Source of the DNA: Micavibrio sp. UBA5703
GTDB lineage: Bacteria; Pseudomonadota; Alphaproteobacteria; Micavibrionales; Micavibrionaceae
Length of the DNA: 39,807 nt
NCBI GenBank assembly: GCA_002420015.1
Contig: DIHF01000049.1
Span: forward strand, 28,177-67,983
Direction: 5' to 3'
Part shown: positions 15,860-23,936 of the stretch, one piece after another
How positions within the stretch are numbered: the first letter of the stretch is position 1
Layout of the letters: every line of letters starts with the position of its first letter
Notes under the pieces: generated by a model
Databases searched by the model: none
Seen by the model: only the letters and a program-made list of their open reading frames with translations
What the model was told of the DNA's origin: nothing
Made by a program: the position numbers and the translations under genes

Positions 15860-17099
15860 TCTTTTTCATCATCATCTGTCCCGCTCTTTTATCATCATGG
15901 CCCTGAGAAGTGTTTCTCTGGGCGTGAAATTCCTCCTTACGCTTTATATAGCGCGCTTTATGGGCTTTGAAAGCCTCGGCCTTTACGGACTGATCTCGGC
16001 GGCAAGCATTATGGCCCCGAGCATCCTTGGGTTAGGGCTTATGCACGTCATCAGCAGAAAGGCCGTCACGCAGAGCCTTGATGAGATAACGCACGCCCTT
16101 GTTCGTTACGGGTGCTGGATTGCACTTGTGTATTTGCCTCTGATCGCCGTTGCGGTTGTGAGTGGGCTGGCGCTGGATAAGGCATTCCTTTTTAGCATTG
16201 TAGCGTTGATCGTCCTTGCGGAGCACGTCAATCAGGATCTTTATGCGTTGGTCCTGAACCTTTCCAAGCCTTTTTTCGCAAACTTCCTGCATTTCATAAG
16301 GTCGGCTTTGTGGGCCGTTATTTTTATGGCGCTGGCTTTTTTTGAGCGTTCGTTTTTGACGATGGAATATTTGCTCATCTTTTGGCTTGGCGGGTCTGTT
16401 CTGTCCCTGTTCGGGTTTTTTATCATGGCGCGGAAATGGCCGTGGCCTTCGGATGTGAGCTTTTCCACATTCAGGAAGTGGATCGCGGAAGAATTTCGCA
16501 TTTCCAGGGTGAACTACATGACCGGGCTGGCCTCTACAGGCAGCCAGTATCTTGATCGCTATATCGTCACCATGTTTTTAGGGCTGGAGCTTACGGGGGT
16601 GTATGTATTTTTCATGCAGGCCACCAGCGCTATGGCCAATCTTTTGAACACCGGGGTCATTCAGATCGCACGGCCAAAGATGGTCAGGGCGTTCAAGAAC
16701 AAATCCGGCGATTACATGACGATTTACAGGGACTGCCTGAAGCACGCGGTATTGTTCGCTATTGCAATGGCTGTGGCGGGTTGGGTTGCCATGTATCTTC
16801 TAATTCCCCATATCAACAGGCCGCTTGCGGCGGAGTGGTTTCCGGTCTTTTGGGTTATTCTTGTTGCGTTTGTTATGGGCGTCATAGAGGCCACCCAGCA
16901 GCTTATTTTCTACAGCCAGTACCGCGATGATATTACGCTCAAAGTCTATATCGTTGCGTTGGTTTCAATTGTAGCGGCCAATTTTGTTCTCATACCATTC
17001 CTTGGATTGTGGGGCGTGGCTTGTTCCTTGGTCGTCGTTGGGGCGCTCAAGATGGGTGTGCAGAGATTTTACATCAGGTCGTTGGCGGATAAAAAATGA
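15846..17099 (+). CDS. wzx: Polysaccharide flippase (Wzx-type, MATE-like superfamily)
   Basis: A 417-residue integral membrane protein with about twelve hydrophobic helices spread over the whole length and little soluble sequence, as expected for the MOP-superfamily flippases of Wzx/Wzy systems. The N-terminal helices contain the common pattern Y-I-A-R-F-M-G-F-E-S-L-G-L-Y-G, similar to other O-antigen and exopolysaccharide transporters. It would move the undecaprenyl-linked repeat unit across the inner membrane. The start at 15846 overlaps the upstream glycosyltransferase by 14 bases, and its stop overlaps the next start as ATGA, so it is embedded in a tightly coupled operon. Sequence identity in this family is always low, so the symbol reflects role and context. 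Confidence 0.88.
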   Translation: MRLHNLFHHHLSRSFIIMALRSVSLGVKFLLTLYIARFMGFESLGLYGLISAASIMAPSILGLGLMHVISRKAVTQSLDEITHALVRYGCWIALVYLPLIAVAVVSGLALDKAFLFSIVALIVLAEHVNQDLYALVLNLSKPFFANFLHFIRSALWAVIFMALAFFERSFLTMEYLLIFWLGGSVLSLFGFFIMARKWPWPSDVSFSTFRKWIAEEFRISRVNYMTGLASTGSQYLDRYIVTMFLGLELTGVYVFFMQATSAMANLLNTGVIQIARPKMVRAFKNKSGDYMTIYRDCLKHAVLFAIAMAVAGWVAMYLLIPHINRPLAAEWFPVFWVILVAFVMGVIEATQQLIFYSQYRDDITLKVYIVALVSIVAANFVLIPFLGLWGVACSLVVVGALKMGVQRFYIRSLADKK

Positions 17100-18148
17100 A
17101 GATCGTGCATATTCTTAACTCTGTCAGCGGCAAGGGCAACGGCATCGTTTGCGCCACGGTCGATCTGGCGTGCGAGCAGGCAGCTTTGGGGCATCAGGTC
17201 TATGCTATATCTCGCGGCGGCGAGTTTCTTCCATTGTTGGAAGGGCGCGGCGTAAAGCACATTGTTGTCAATCAGGCGCGGCATCCGTTGACAATACTGA
17301 AAGCGATTTTCAAAATTAACCGCGCCATAAAAGAGATACAGCCCGATATCGTTCACGCGCATATGATGACCGGTGTCGTTCTGGCGCGGATTTTAAAAAT
17401 AAAAAACGGAATACCGCTTGTCGCTACGGTTCATAATGCATGGCAACGGAGTTCTTTTGTCATGGGGCTGGCGGATCGCGTGATCGCCGTTTCCGGAAAT
17501 GTAAAGGAAACCATGATAAATCGTGGCGTTCCCGGAAAGAAGATCGAGGTCGTTCGCAACGGAACGGTGGGAAGCATCCGTTTGAACGATAACGATGCTC
17601 CCAATCTGTTTTTGCAAAGGCCGTCGATTGCGACGGTTGCGGGGCTTTACAAGAGAAAAGGCATTACATGCCTTATCAAGGCTTTCGCGCTTGTTAAAAA
17701 GGAAATTCCCACTGCGCATCTTTATATCGTGGGGGAAGGGGAGGATCGCCCGGTTTTTGAAGCCGATGCGCACGGCAGCGGCGTATCGGACAGTATCCAT
17801 TTTGAGGGGTTTCAGCCGCACCCGAAAGCCTATCTCCGGCAGACGGATGTGTTCGTTCTGGCTTCGCATCAGGAGCCTTTCGGCCTTGTTCTTTCCGAGG
17901 CCAGGGATGCAGGCTGCGCGGTTGTCGGGTCAAATGTGGACGGCATTCCCGAGGTGCTTGAAAACGGCAAGGCCGGGCAGCTTTTTGAGTCCGGAGATCA
18001 TGCCGCGCTGGCGAATATTGTGATCGACATCCTGAAAAATCCCGAAAGGCTTTCTTACTGGAAAGCACAGGCAAAAACCAATATCGAATGGTTGTCCGTC
18101 CGCCGCATGTGCCAGGAAACGCTTAAGGTTTATGAGATTCTTACTTGA
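17096..18148 (+). CDS. GT4 family glycosyltransferase
   Basis: A 350-residue GT-B glycosyltransferase. The N-terminus, M-K-I-V-H-I-L-N-S-V-S-G-K-G-N-G, fits the acceptor domain of the GT4 family. The second domain has the R-N-G-T loop, the V-A-G-L-Y-K-R-K-G donor-site segment and the E-x7-E motif in E-P-F-G-L-V-L-S-E-A, followed by G-S-N-V-D-G-I-P-E-V. The start shares an ATGA overlap with the wzx stop. It is the last gene of the plus-strand unit and converges with the next glycosyltransferase after three bases. Donor and linkage are unknown. Confidence 0.92.
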   Translation: MKIVHILNSVSGKGNGIVCATVDLACEQAALGHQVYAISRGGEFLPLLEGRGVKHIVVNQARHPLTILKAIFKINRAIKEIQPDIVHAHMMTGVVLARILKIKNGIPLVATVHNAWQRSSFVMGLADRVIAVSGNVKETMINRGVPGKKIEVVRNGTVGSIRLNDNDAPNLFLQRPSIATVAGLYKRKGITCLIKAFALVKKEIPTAHLYIVGEGEDRPVFEADAHGSGVSDSIHFEGFQPHPKAYLRQTDVFVLASHQEPFGLVLSEARDAGCAVVGSNVDGIPEVLENGKAGQLFESGDHAALANIVIDILKNPERLSYWKAQAKTNIEWLSVRRMCQETLKVYEILT

Positions 18149-18151
18149 GTT

Positions 18152-19312
18152 TTATAAGTTGTCGATAATCTTCATCGATTTTTCGATCAGTGCATCTTCC
18201 GAGAACAATTCCTTTGCGCGGGCTTTGGCTTTTTTTGCCATTTGGGCGGCCCATTCGGGACGATCCAGATATTTTTGCATTGCTTCCGCAAGCGCCTGAA
18301 CTTCGCCGGGCGGGGTTAGTTGACCCGTTTCACCGTCAATCACGATTTCGCGCGCGCCGCCTGCGTTTGCGGCGATAACCGGCGTGCCGCACATCATTGC
18401 TTCGACGATAACCCTGCCGAAAGGCTCGGGGGCTGTAGAGCAATGCGCGGCGATATCGCATGCCGCCATAAGTTTTTCGATATCGTCCCTGTGCCCTGTG
18501 AAGGTAACTCTGCTTTCTATGCCCAGACTTTTTACGGCGTCTTTCAGGGATTCGAGGTATTTATCCTCGCCAAAGAAACAATCGCCGACGATCATGGCGT
18601 TGATGCCTGCGACTTTTGCTACGGCCTCCAGAAAAACATCCTGCCCTTTCCACGATGTTATTCTGCCGAAAATGCCGACAAGGGGCTTGCCGTCTGGGGA
18701 GAATGCTTTTTTGTGCCTATTTATTTCTTCTTTATCGCGCAGGTCGCTATCTATTTTCCCGCCGTCGATCCCGGAATAAATGATGTTGACGTTTTTCCTG
18801 CGGCCGCCGGATTTGATCCATGCGTCATAGCTGGCCTGCGAGTTCAAAACGATATGGCTTGCCGTGATGCGCGACAACACAACAAGAAGAAGTATAAGGA
18901 TTTTGTTGAAATGTTCGGGGGAGAGGAGATCGTTCATGAACCAGACGATTGGCTTTTTCATGAGCGGTTTTGCCAATGAAGCAATAATAAATGATTTCTG
19001 CGACATGCAGACAACGATGTCGTAATGTCTGGCTTCGCGGGCCACTTCCCCCGCCATCGACAAGGTCGGCGGAACCATTTTCAGGATCTTCACAAGGCCA
19101 TTTTCCTTATGGAAGTTCGTTATTCTGGAGGGCATCGGGTGAACGGAAAACCCGATATTTTCTTCCTGCAGCAATGTTTCAAGATGCCCGTGCTGGAACA
19201 GCATGGCCTCGGCGGTTTTCCCGATGGCCCGGCACAGGGATATCATCTTGTATTCGGCGCCGCCCGGATTTCCTGCATGTGTGATAAACAAAACTTTTTT
19301 CATCGTGGTCAT
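18152..19312 (-). CDS. GT4 family glycosyltransferase
   Basis: A 386-residue GT-B glycosyltransferase. The N-terminus has V-L-F-I-T-H-A-G-N-P-G-G-A-E-Y, the GT4 acceptor-domain glycine-rich turn. The donor domain shows G-I-F-G-R-I-T-S-W-K-G-Q-D and the E-x7-E motif E-P-F-G-R-V-I-V-E-A, then G-T-P-V-I-A-A-N-A-G-G-A. The start at 19312 is supported by an ATGA overlap with the stop of the polymerase gene, which points to translational coupling; an inner ATG at 19303 has no better ribosome-binding site. It is the last gene of the leftward unit wzc-wzy-GT4. Substrate unknown. Confidence 0.92.
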   Translation of the reverse strand: MTTMKKVLFITHAGNPGGAEYKMISLCRAIGKTAEAMLFQHGHLETLLQEENIGFSVHPMPSRITNFHKENGLVKILKMVPPTLSMAGEVAREARHYDIVVCMSQKSFIIASLAKPLMKKPIVWFMNDLLSPEHFNKILILLLVVLSRITASHIVLNSQASYDAWIKSGGRRKNVNIIYSGIDGGKIDSDLRDKEEINRHKKAFSPDGKPLVGIFGRITSWKGQDVFLEAVAKVAGINAMIVGDCFFGEDKYLESLKDAVKSLGIESRVTFTGHRDDIEKLMAACDIAAHCSTAPEPFGRVIVEAMMCGTPVIAANAGGAREIVIDGETGQLTPPGEVQALAEAMQKYLDRPEWAAQMAKKAKARAKELFSEDALIEKSMKIIDNL

Positions 19313-20553
19313 CTGTTATATCCGGGTAAAGCGGGTTTAAGTTTTTGCCCAGTGCTAGCCAAATGAAGGAAGTTCAGGCCAGAGAGCAAAAACAACGAGT
19401 TCACGTGGGTCATGCAATAAATCAGCCCGATCAGGTTCAGGAACGATACGAACAGCCCGAGATCGCTGCCCATGAACAATCCTCTGGCAGTGTTGTAAAC
19501 CAAGGCAGACATCATCAGGGCCATGTAGATGTATCCGATTTTTCCAAAGCGCATATTGAACCAGGCCCAGATATAGTGTGCGTGGCCGTAATTGGTGTTG
19601 TACTGGTGCGTGAAGCGCACGTTGTACAGGCCGCCAAAACCCAAGCCGGTCCATTCGGCCGTTTTTCCCTTGTCGGCGAGTTTGGCCTTGATGGCATCCC
19701 ACTCGGCTTGCCGTTCGCCGATGGAGCCTGTGCGCTCGCTAAGGTCGATTTCAGAAAGGCCGGAAATTCTTCTGTAAGTACCGGAATCCTTGGGCATGAA
19801 GGCGACGGCCAGCGAAATAACGATGCAGAGCATGACGATGAGCAATACGCCCTTGGCCGGATTGCGTACGATCTGAAGAGAGGAATACCCACCGATTACG
19901 ATAATAAGAAAAGAAATGCTGGTCCTGTTTAGCTCGGTAGCCGTTAACAGAAATATCAGCGGCAAAGAGAAGGCGATCCATCTGGGGAAGGGGCGCATAA
20001 CGAAAAGGGTTGATAAAACGAGAGGAAAGAATATCTGCCCACGTCCTACCGAAGGTTCGGACGGGAGGCCGATCTGCATGCACAGAAAGCCGATCAGGGT
20101 GGTGCTTAACGCCACAGCGGTGCAGAAGGCGAGCAGAAATCTGACGTCGATGGGTTTGTTGTTCTCATAGGTTGATTGCATTCTGAGGATATTCAGCACA
20201 ATCATCAGCGGCGGGATGAAGTCGTTGAAAATCACGAACGGCGGGTTGTGATTAAGCACGCCGACGAGCGTTCCATGCGCGATCATGACGACAAACAAAA
20301 AGGCTACAGCCGACATGGGATTTAGGGTAAACCTGATATTCATGACCTTGCGGACGCTGATAAGATAATCCGCCGCCAGAAATCCATAGAAAATCCATTG
20401 CGTGTTTTGCGATTGCTTAAAGCTCCATTGGCCTAGAGCAAGCTCGAATATGAGCTTTACGGCAAGCTCCGAAAGGAAAATATATACGATCAGACGCTCG
20501 AAGAGATTTCTTTCAAAAAAGCCGGAAATAAAGTTTTTATTAAGTGTAATCAT
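19309..20553 (-). CDS. wzy: O-antigen/exopolysaccharide polymerase-like membrane protein (Wzy-type)
   Basis: A 414-residue protein with about ten to twelve predicted membrane helices and one long periplasmic loop at residues ~260-330. That loop carries the conserved-looking E-R-x-x-x-W and G-L-G-F-G-G segments and H-N/H-A-H-Y-I-W-like features (Y-G-H-A-H-Y-I-W-A-W) found in Wzy polymerases and WaaL-type ligases. The context, between a chain-length co-polymerase and a glycosyltransferase in a locus that also encodes a flippase, favours polymerase over ligase. No strong Shine-Dalgarno is present before the ATG at 20553, 27 bases after wzc, so coupling is possible. Wzy proteins are poorly conserved, so the symbol is a functional assignment. 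Confidence 0.82.
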   Translation of the reverse strand: MITLNKNFISGFFERNLFERLIVYIFLSELAVKLIFELALGQWSFKQSQNTQWIFYGFLAADYLISVRKVMNIRFTLNPMSAVAFLFVVMIAHGTLVGVLNHNPPFVIFNDFIPPLMIVLNILRMQSTYENNKPIDVRFLLAFCTAVALSTTLIGFLCMQIGLPSEPSVGRGQIFFPLVLSTLFVMRPFPRWIAFSLPLIFLLTATELNRTSISFLIIVIGGYSSLQIVRNPAKGVLLIVMLCIVISLAVAFMPKDSGTYRRISGLSEIDLSERTGSIGERQAEWDAIKAKLADKGKTAEWTGLGFGGLYNVRFTHQYNTNYGHAHYIWAWFNMRFGKIGYIYMALMMSALVYNTARGLFMGSDLGLFVSFLNLIGLIYCMTHVNSLFLLSGLNFLHLASTGQKLKPALPGYNR

Positions 20554-20580
20554 GGAGCGGCTGCAAACAGCTTCCCGGCA

Positions 20581-22290
20581 TCAGGTATTGACCTTGTGAC
20601 CGTAGAATTTGCTCATCCTTTCCATGTCGGCGTTTTCAAGAACAACGCCAAGAATATTGCCGGCGCCCATCCCGTTCTGCTGGAGATGGAAGTTAAGCTC
20701 GTTGGGCTGGGTTTTTCCCCATTCCGCGACGACAACGAGGCAGTCGACCGCTTGCGCGAAGCTGTAGACGTCTGCTGTTGAAGTCAGTGGGGGAAGCTCA
20801 ATAATCACGTAGTCGTGCTGTTTCTGGCATTCATCGACCAGACGTTTCACCTTGTCGGTGTCGAGGAAGGCGAGGGTCTGCCCCAGATCGTTCTGGAACG
20901 AGGGGATGACGGACAGGTTATGCGACTTGCAATGCAGGATCGTCTCTTTTATGGCCGTTTTCCCAAGAAGAATATCTTCCAGCCCTTTTTCGCCAGCGTT
21001 TGATTTGCTGCGCTTTCTTTTTGAATCGGAGCGCATATCCGCATCAAGCAGGATGGTGCCCGAAAATTGAGCCATGTAAAGGGCGATGCTGGCGGCGACA
21101 ATGGCTTTTCCTTCGCCGCTATCGGATGATACAACGCCGATGACGCGTTTTGCGTTGCCATTGCTGCCGTTGCCGTATCTGCTGTCGATGGCGTGCCTGA
21201 TTGTTCTTGCCGTTTCGGAATAGAGGGAAAACGGGTCGTCGATGCTGCTGGTCATCATCTCCAGATTGACCGTCTTTCCTGCAGAAGAAACAAAAGGCAA
21301 CATTCTTCTCGATTTTTTCCGCAGCGGCATGAACCCCAGGAAAGGCACGCCGATTTCACGTTTGACTTGCCCGCCCCTGCGCAGGGTTCTGTCGAAGTTG
21401 TCGACGATCAGGGCGAGCATGACACCGACACCCGCGCCCAGAACAACGGCAACGCCAAGGATCAGGGCGGTAATAGGGTGGCTTTTGTGGTCGGGCGGCG
21501 TTGCAACGCTGATGACCCGTGTTTCCGTAACGGGGTATGATTGCTGCATATTCACCGTCTCGTGCTTTGCAAGGAAGGATTCGTACAACGCCTTGTAAGT
21601 GTCGGCCTCTTTTTGAAGGTTGTTGAGTTCGGCCAATCCCTCTTTGTCAACGGCATCTTCCCCGTTGTTGTTTCGTCCGCCAAAACCCTGGCGGGAATCA
21701 TTGTATCTCTTGCGGTAATCGGTAACGGCGTTTTGCGCGTCCAGAGATTGCTGCCGCAAGGTATCGATTTTGGATTTCATCCACGTGGCCGTCCGCGACG
21801 AAATGTCGAAGAGGGAACTAAGCTGCTCTGTGATATAGGTATTGGCATAGGCGTTGGCGACATCTGCCGCTTCCTGAGGGCTTTCGGAAGTGTACTTTAT
21901 GGAGAGGACGTAAGTTTCGCCCTTGCGCTTGACGCTGAGAGAAGAAAGGAACTCGTCAATTTGCCGGCTGCGTTCTTCTTCGGTTTGTTCGTCGCGTTTC
22001 ATGCTGCGCAGGACTGCGTCGGCCATGCCGCGTGAGCGTATGACTTCAACTTCGCTTTCGATCGCAGCCGAATCGAAGGCCATTTGCTTGCCGGAGGTAT
22101 TTTCAGAGATGGTGTTGGTGATGCTTTTATCGAGGAATAACAAAGTTTCGGCGGTAAACAGCGGTTTTGTGGTTGCCAGATAAGCCGTGGCAAGAACGAC
22201 GAACAGGGTAACGGCCCCCAGCACAAGGCTGAATTGCCGCCTGACCGCAAGAACCAGTCTTTTTAGATCAATTTCATTCGCCTGTTGCAT
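20581..22290 (-). CDS. wzc: Polysaccharide co-polymerase / chain-length determinant with ATPase-like domain (Wzc/ExoP-type)
   Basis: A 569-residue inner-membrane protein. A first helix at residues ~20-40, a periplasmic Wzz domain with coiled coil (~45-265) and a second helix at ~272-296 are followed by a cytosolic BY-kinase-like domain. That domain is degenerate. The Walker A motif reads S-G-E-G-K-A-I (391-397), with Ala396 replacing the nucleotide-binding Ser/Thr, and the Walker B-like segment is V-I-I-E-L-P-P with Glu498 where Asp is usual. The A' motif L-L-D-A-D-M-R (414-420) is intact. The C-terminus lacks a tyrosine cluster; only Tyr563 is present near the end. It probably still controls chain length and contacts Wza, but tyrosine autokinase activity is doubtful. 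It is first in the leftward unit wzc-wzy-GT4. Confidence 0.92.
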   Translation of the reverse strand: MQQANEIDLKRLVLAVRRQFSLVLGAVTLFVVLATAYLATTKPLFTAETLLFLDKSITNTISENTSGKQMAFDSAAIESEVEVIRSRGMADAVLRSMKRDEQTEEERSRQIDEFLSSLSVKRKGETYVLSIKYTSESPQEAADVANAYANTYITEQLSSLFDISSRTATWMKSKIDTLRQQSLDAQNAVTDYRKRYNDSRQGFGGRNNNGEDAVDKEGLAELNNLQKEADTYKALYESFLAKHETVNMQQSYPVTETRVISVATPPDHKSHPITALILGVAVVLGAGVGVMLALIVDNFDRTLRRGGQVKREIGVPFLGFMPLRKKSRRMLPFVSSAGKTVNLEMMTSSIDDPFSLYSETARTIRHAIDSRYGNGSNGNAKRVIGVVSSDSGEGKAIVAASIALYMAQFSGTILLDADMRSDSKRKRSKSNAGEKGLEDILLGKTAIKETILHCKSHNLSVIPSFQNDLGQTLAFLDTDKVKRLVDECQKQHDYVIIELPPLTSTADVYSFAQAVDCLVVVAEWGKTQPNELNFHLQQNGMGAGNILGVVLENADMERMSKFYGHKVNT

Positions 22291-22505
22291 TTAGTCCGGC
22301 CTCGTGAGTTATGAAAATAAATTAAGGTTGTCACACTATACACAACACTTCAACGTAAACGCAACAATATTATGATAAATAGAAATTAAATCGTTTTATA
22401 TCAATCAGTTGCAGGCTAATATAATTTCACCCACTTTACAATTCTGTAAAATTAGTTTAGGTTGCGCCTGTGTAAATTTAGCGGGTAGAGGCAAGAGAGT
22501 AAACT
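22291..22505. promoter_or_regulatory. Divergent intergenic region wzc / PRTase-HAD
   Basis: A 215-base A/T-rich region between divergent genes. An inverted repeat TTTACA (22435-22440), four bases, TGTAAA (22445-22450) could bind a dimeric regulator upstream of the plus-strand gene. GTTGT (22327-22331) and ACAAC (22342-22346) form a weaker one on the wzc side. I cannot assign exact promoter boxes. Confidence 0.4.
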
Positions 22506-23516
22506 GTGCATTACAGATCAGTCGCAGATATGAATGACGCTATTGTGCGTAACCTGCACAAATTGCCTCCGGATGTCGATCTGGTAATCGGCAATCCGCG
22601 CAGCGGTTTGTTGTCGGCGACGCTGCTTTGTCTGGTTTTGAATGTGCCCCTGGCCGATGTCGACGGGTTTTTGGCAGGCAGAACGCTCAGTAAGGGCATC
22701 TCGGCGAAAAGCAAAAAAATCATAAAAGAATTTCAGGATATACGGACCGTCGTCGTCATAGACGACAGCGTGCGTTCAGGCTTGTCGATGCAGCGCGTCA
22801 GGGATTTGCTGGAGAATGGCCGGAAGGATATCAAATTCATTTTTTGTGCTGTTTACGGCGTCAGTCATGAATCGCCGCATATTGATTTCATCTTTGAAAA
22901 AGTTCCGGTTCCGCGCATGTTTCAATGGAACGTTATGCATCACGAGGAGCTTAAAAACTGTTGCATGGATATTGACGGCATTTTGTGCGTTGATCCGACG
23001 TCCGATCAGGATGATGACGGTGAGCGCTACCGGAAGTTTCTGGCAGAGGCGCTCCCGTTGCACAGAACCAGCGTGGCTATAGGCGCGCTGGTTACGGGGA
23101 GATCGGAAAAGTACAGAGGGCAAACCGAGCAATGGCTGTGTGAGCAAGGCATTCAGTATAACGCGCTGCACATGCTGGGCAGTGACAATGGCAAAAAGTA
23201 CAACAATTCTGCCGCGCACAGCCAGTTCAAGGCCGATGTTTACGCGAAGTCCAACGCGGTTCTTTTTATTGAAAGCGATTTCAGGCAGGCCCATGAAATA
23301 GCCAAAAAATCGGGCAAGCCGGTTCTGTGCATGGAGAGTAATCATATTGTTTATCCGTCGATGAATATGGCCATGATCCGGCAGTTGCCGAGGCGCTTGC
23401 GGGTGAGCGGATCGCATAACCTGCGCCATATGATATACGCACTGGTCGGCGATCAGGGGTATAAGAAAATAAAGGGCTTTGTTAAAGGTTTGAAGCCGAC
23501 CCGGCAGGATTTTTAG
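22506..23516 (+). CDS. Phosphoribosyltransferase-like / HAD-like fusion protein
   Basis: A 336-residue two-domain protein of unknown function. Residues ~1-125 form a type I PRTase fold: I-G-N-P-R-S-G-L near 28-35, and a PRPP-binding loop V-V-V-I-D-D-S-V-R-S-G-L-S at 82-94 with the acidic pair and the S-G turn. From ~150 onward there is a HAD-like hydrolase domain: motif I M-D-I-D-G-I (Asp155, Asp157), motif II as L-V-T-G-R (Thr197), a candidate motif III Lys near 243 and motif IV acidic residues in F-I-E-S-D (256-258). The gene starts with GTG, preceded by AAGAGAG. It sits directly beside the co-polymerase gene with divergent transcription, so a role tied to surface polysaccharide or nucleotide-linked precursor metabolism is plausible but not shown. 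Confidence 0.85.
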   Translation: MHYRSVADMNDAIVRNLHKLPPDVDLVIGNPRSGLLSATLLCLVLNVPLADVDGFLAGRTLSKGISAKSKKIIKEFQDIRTVVVIDDSVRSGLSMQRVRDLLENGRKDIKFIFCAVYGVSHESPHIDFIFEKVPVPRMFQWNVMHHEELKNCCMDIDGILCVDPTSDQDDDGERYRKFLAEALPLHRTSVAIGALVTGRSEKYRGQTEQWLCEQGIQYNALHMLGSDNGKKYNNSAAHSQFKADVYAKSNAVLFIESDFRQAHEIAKKSGKPVLCMESNHIVYPSMNMAMIRQLPRRLRVSGSHNLRHMIYALVGDQGYKKIKGFVKGLKPTRQDF

Positions 23517-23755
23517 GGTTTTTTGGGGGCGCTGGCCCTTTGTTTCTTCCCGCCTTGTTCTTTTATTTCGATTTTATGGGCTTCCTCCCGAAGGCAATGG
23601 AGGTAACTGTGAAAACCCGTTTTCGAAAATACATTAAGGCCGATATCGGATTTAAGTGAATACAGGAATAGTCCGACGGGTACGGACGAGGCAAGGTAAA
23701 GCCCAAGAAACACGGCAAACAGAACGGTCCTTTTAATCAGCTTTGCAACCAGCAA
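23513..23755 (-). CDS. Small single-pass membrane protein
   Basis: An 80-residue hypothetical protein. Hydrophobic residues ~8-32 (V-L-F-A-V-F-L-G-L-Y-L-A-S-S-V-P-V-G-L) form one membrane helix preceded by positive charge, and the C-terminal tail is strongly basic with K and Q. I placed the start at the TTG at 23755 because a GGAGG Shine-Dalgarno lies five bases upstream of it; that GGAGG overlaps an alternative TTG at 23767. Its last bases overlap the end of the PRTase-HAD gene tail to tail. I do not recognise a family. Confidence 0.55.
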   Translation of the reverse strand: MLVAKLIKRTVLFAVFLGLYLASSVPVGLFLYSLKSDIGLNVFSKTGFHSYLHCLREEAHKIEIKEQGGKKQRASAPKKP

Positions 23756-23936
23756 TAGAGCCTCCAAGCGTTTGAGAAACAGCCATTCTTAAAGGGTTTT
23801 CGGCCAAAAGACAATGCGGTCCGGGCCAGAAGCCGCTGTGGGGAATATGCCGAATTTTCTTGGCGGGATTTTCCAAAATCTATATACTCCGATTCACACA
23901 TATTATTGTTAACCTGCGTTTATGGGGCATGGGGCT

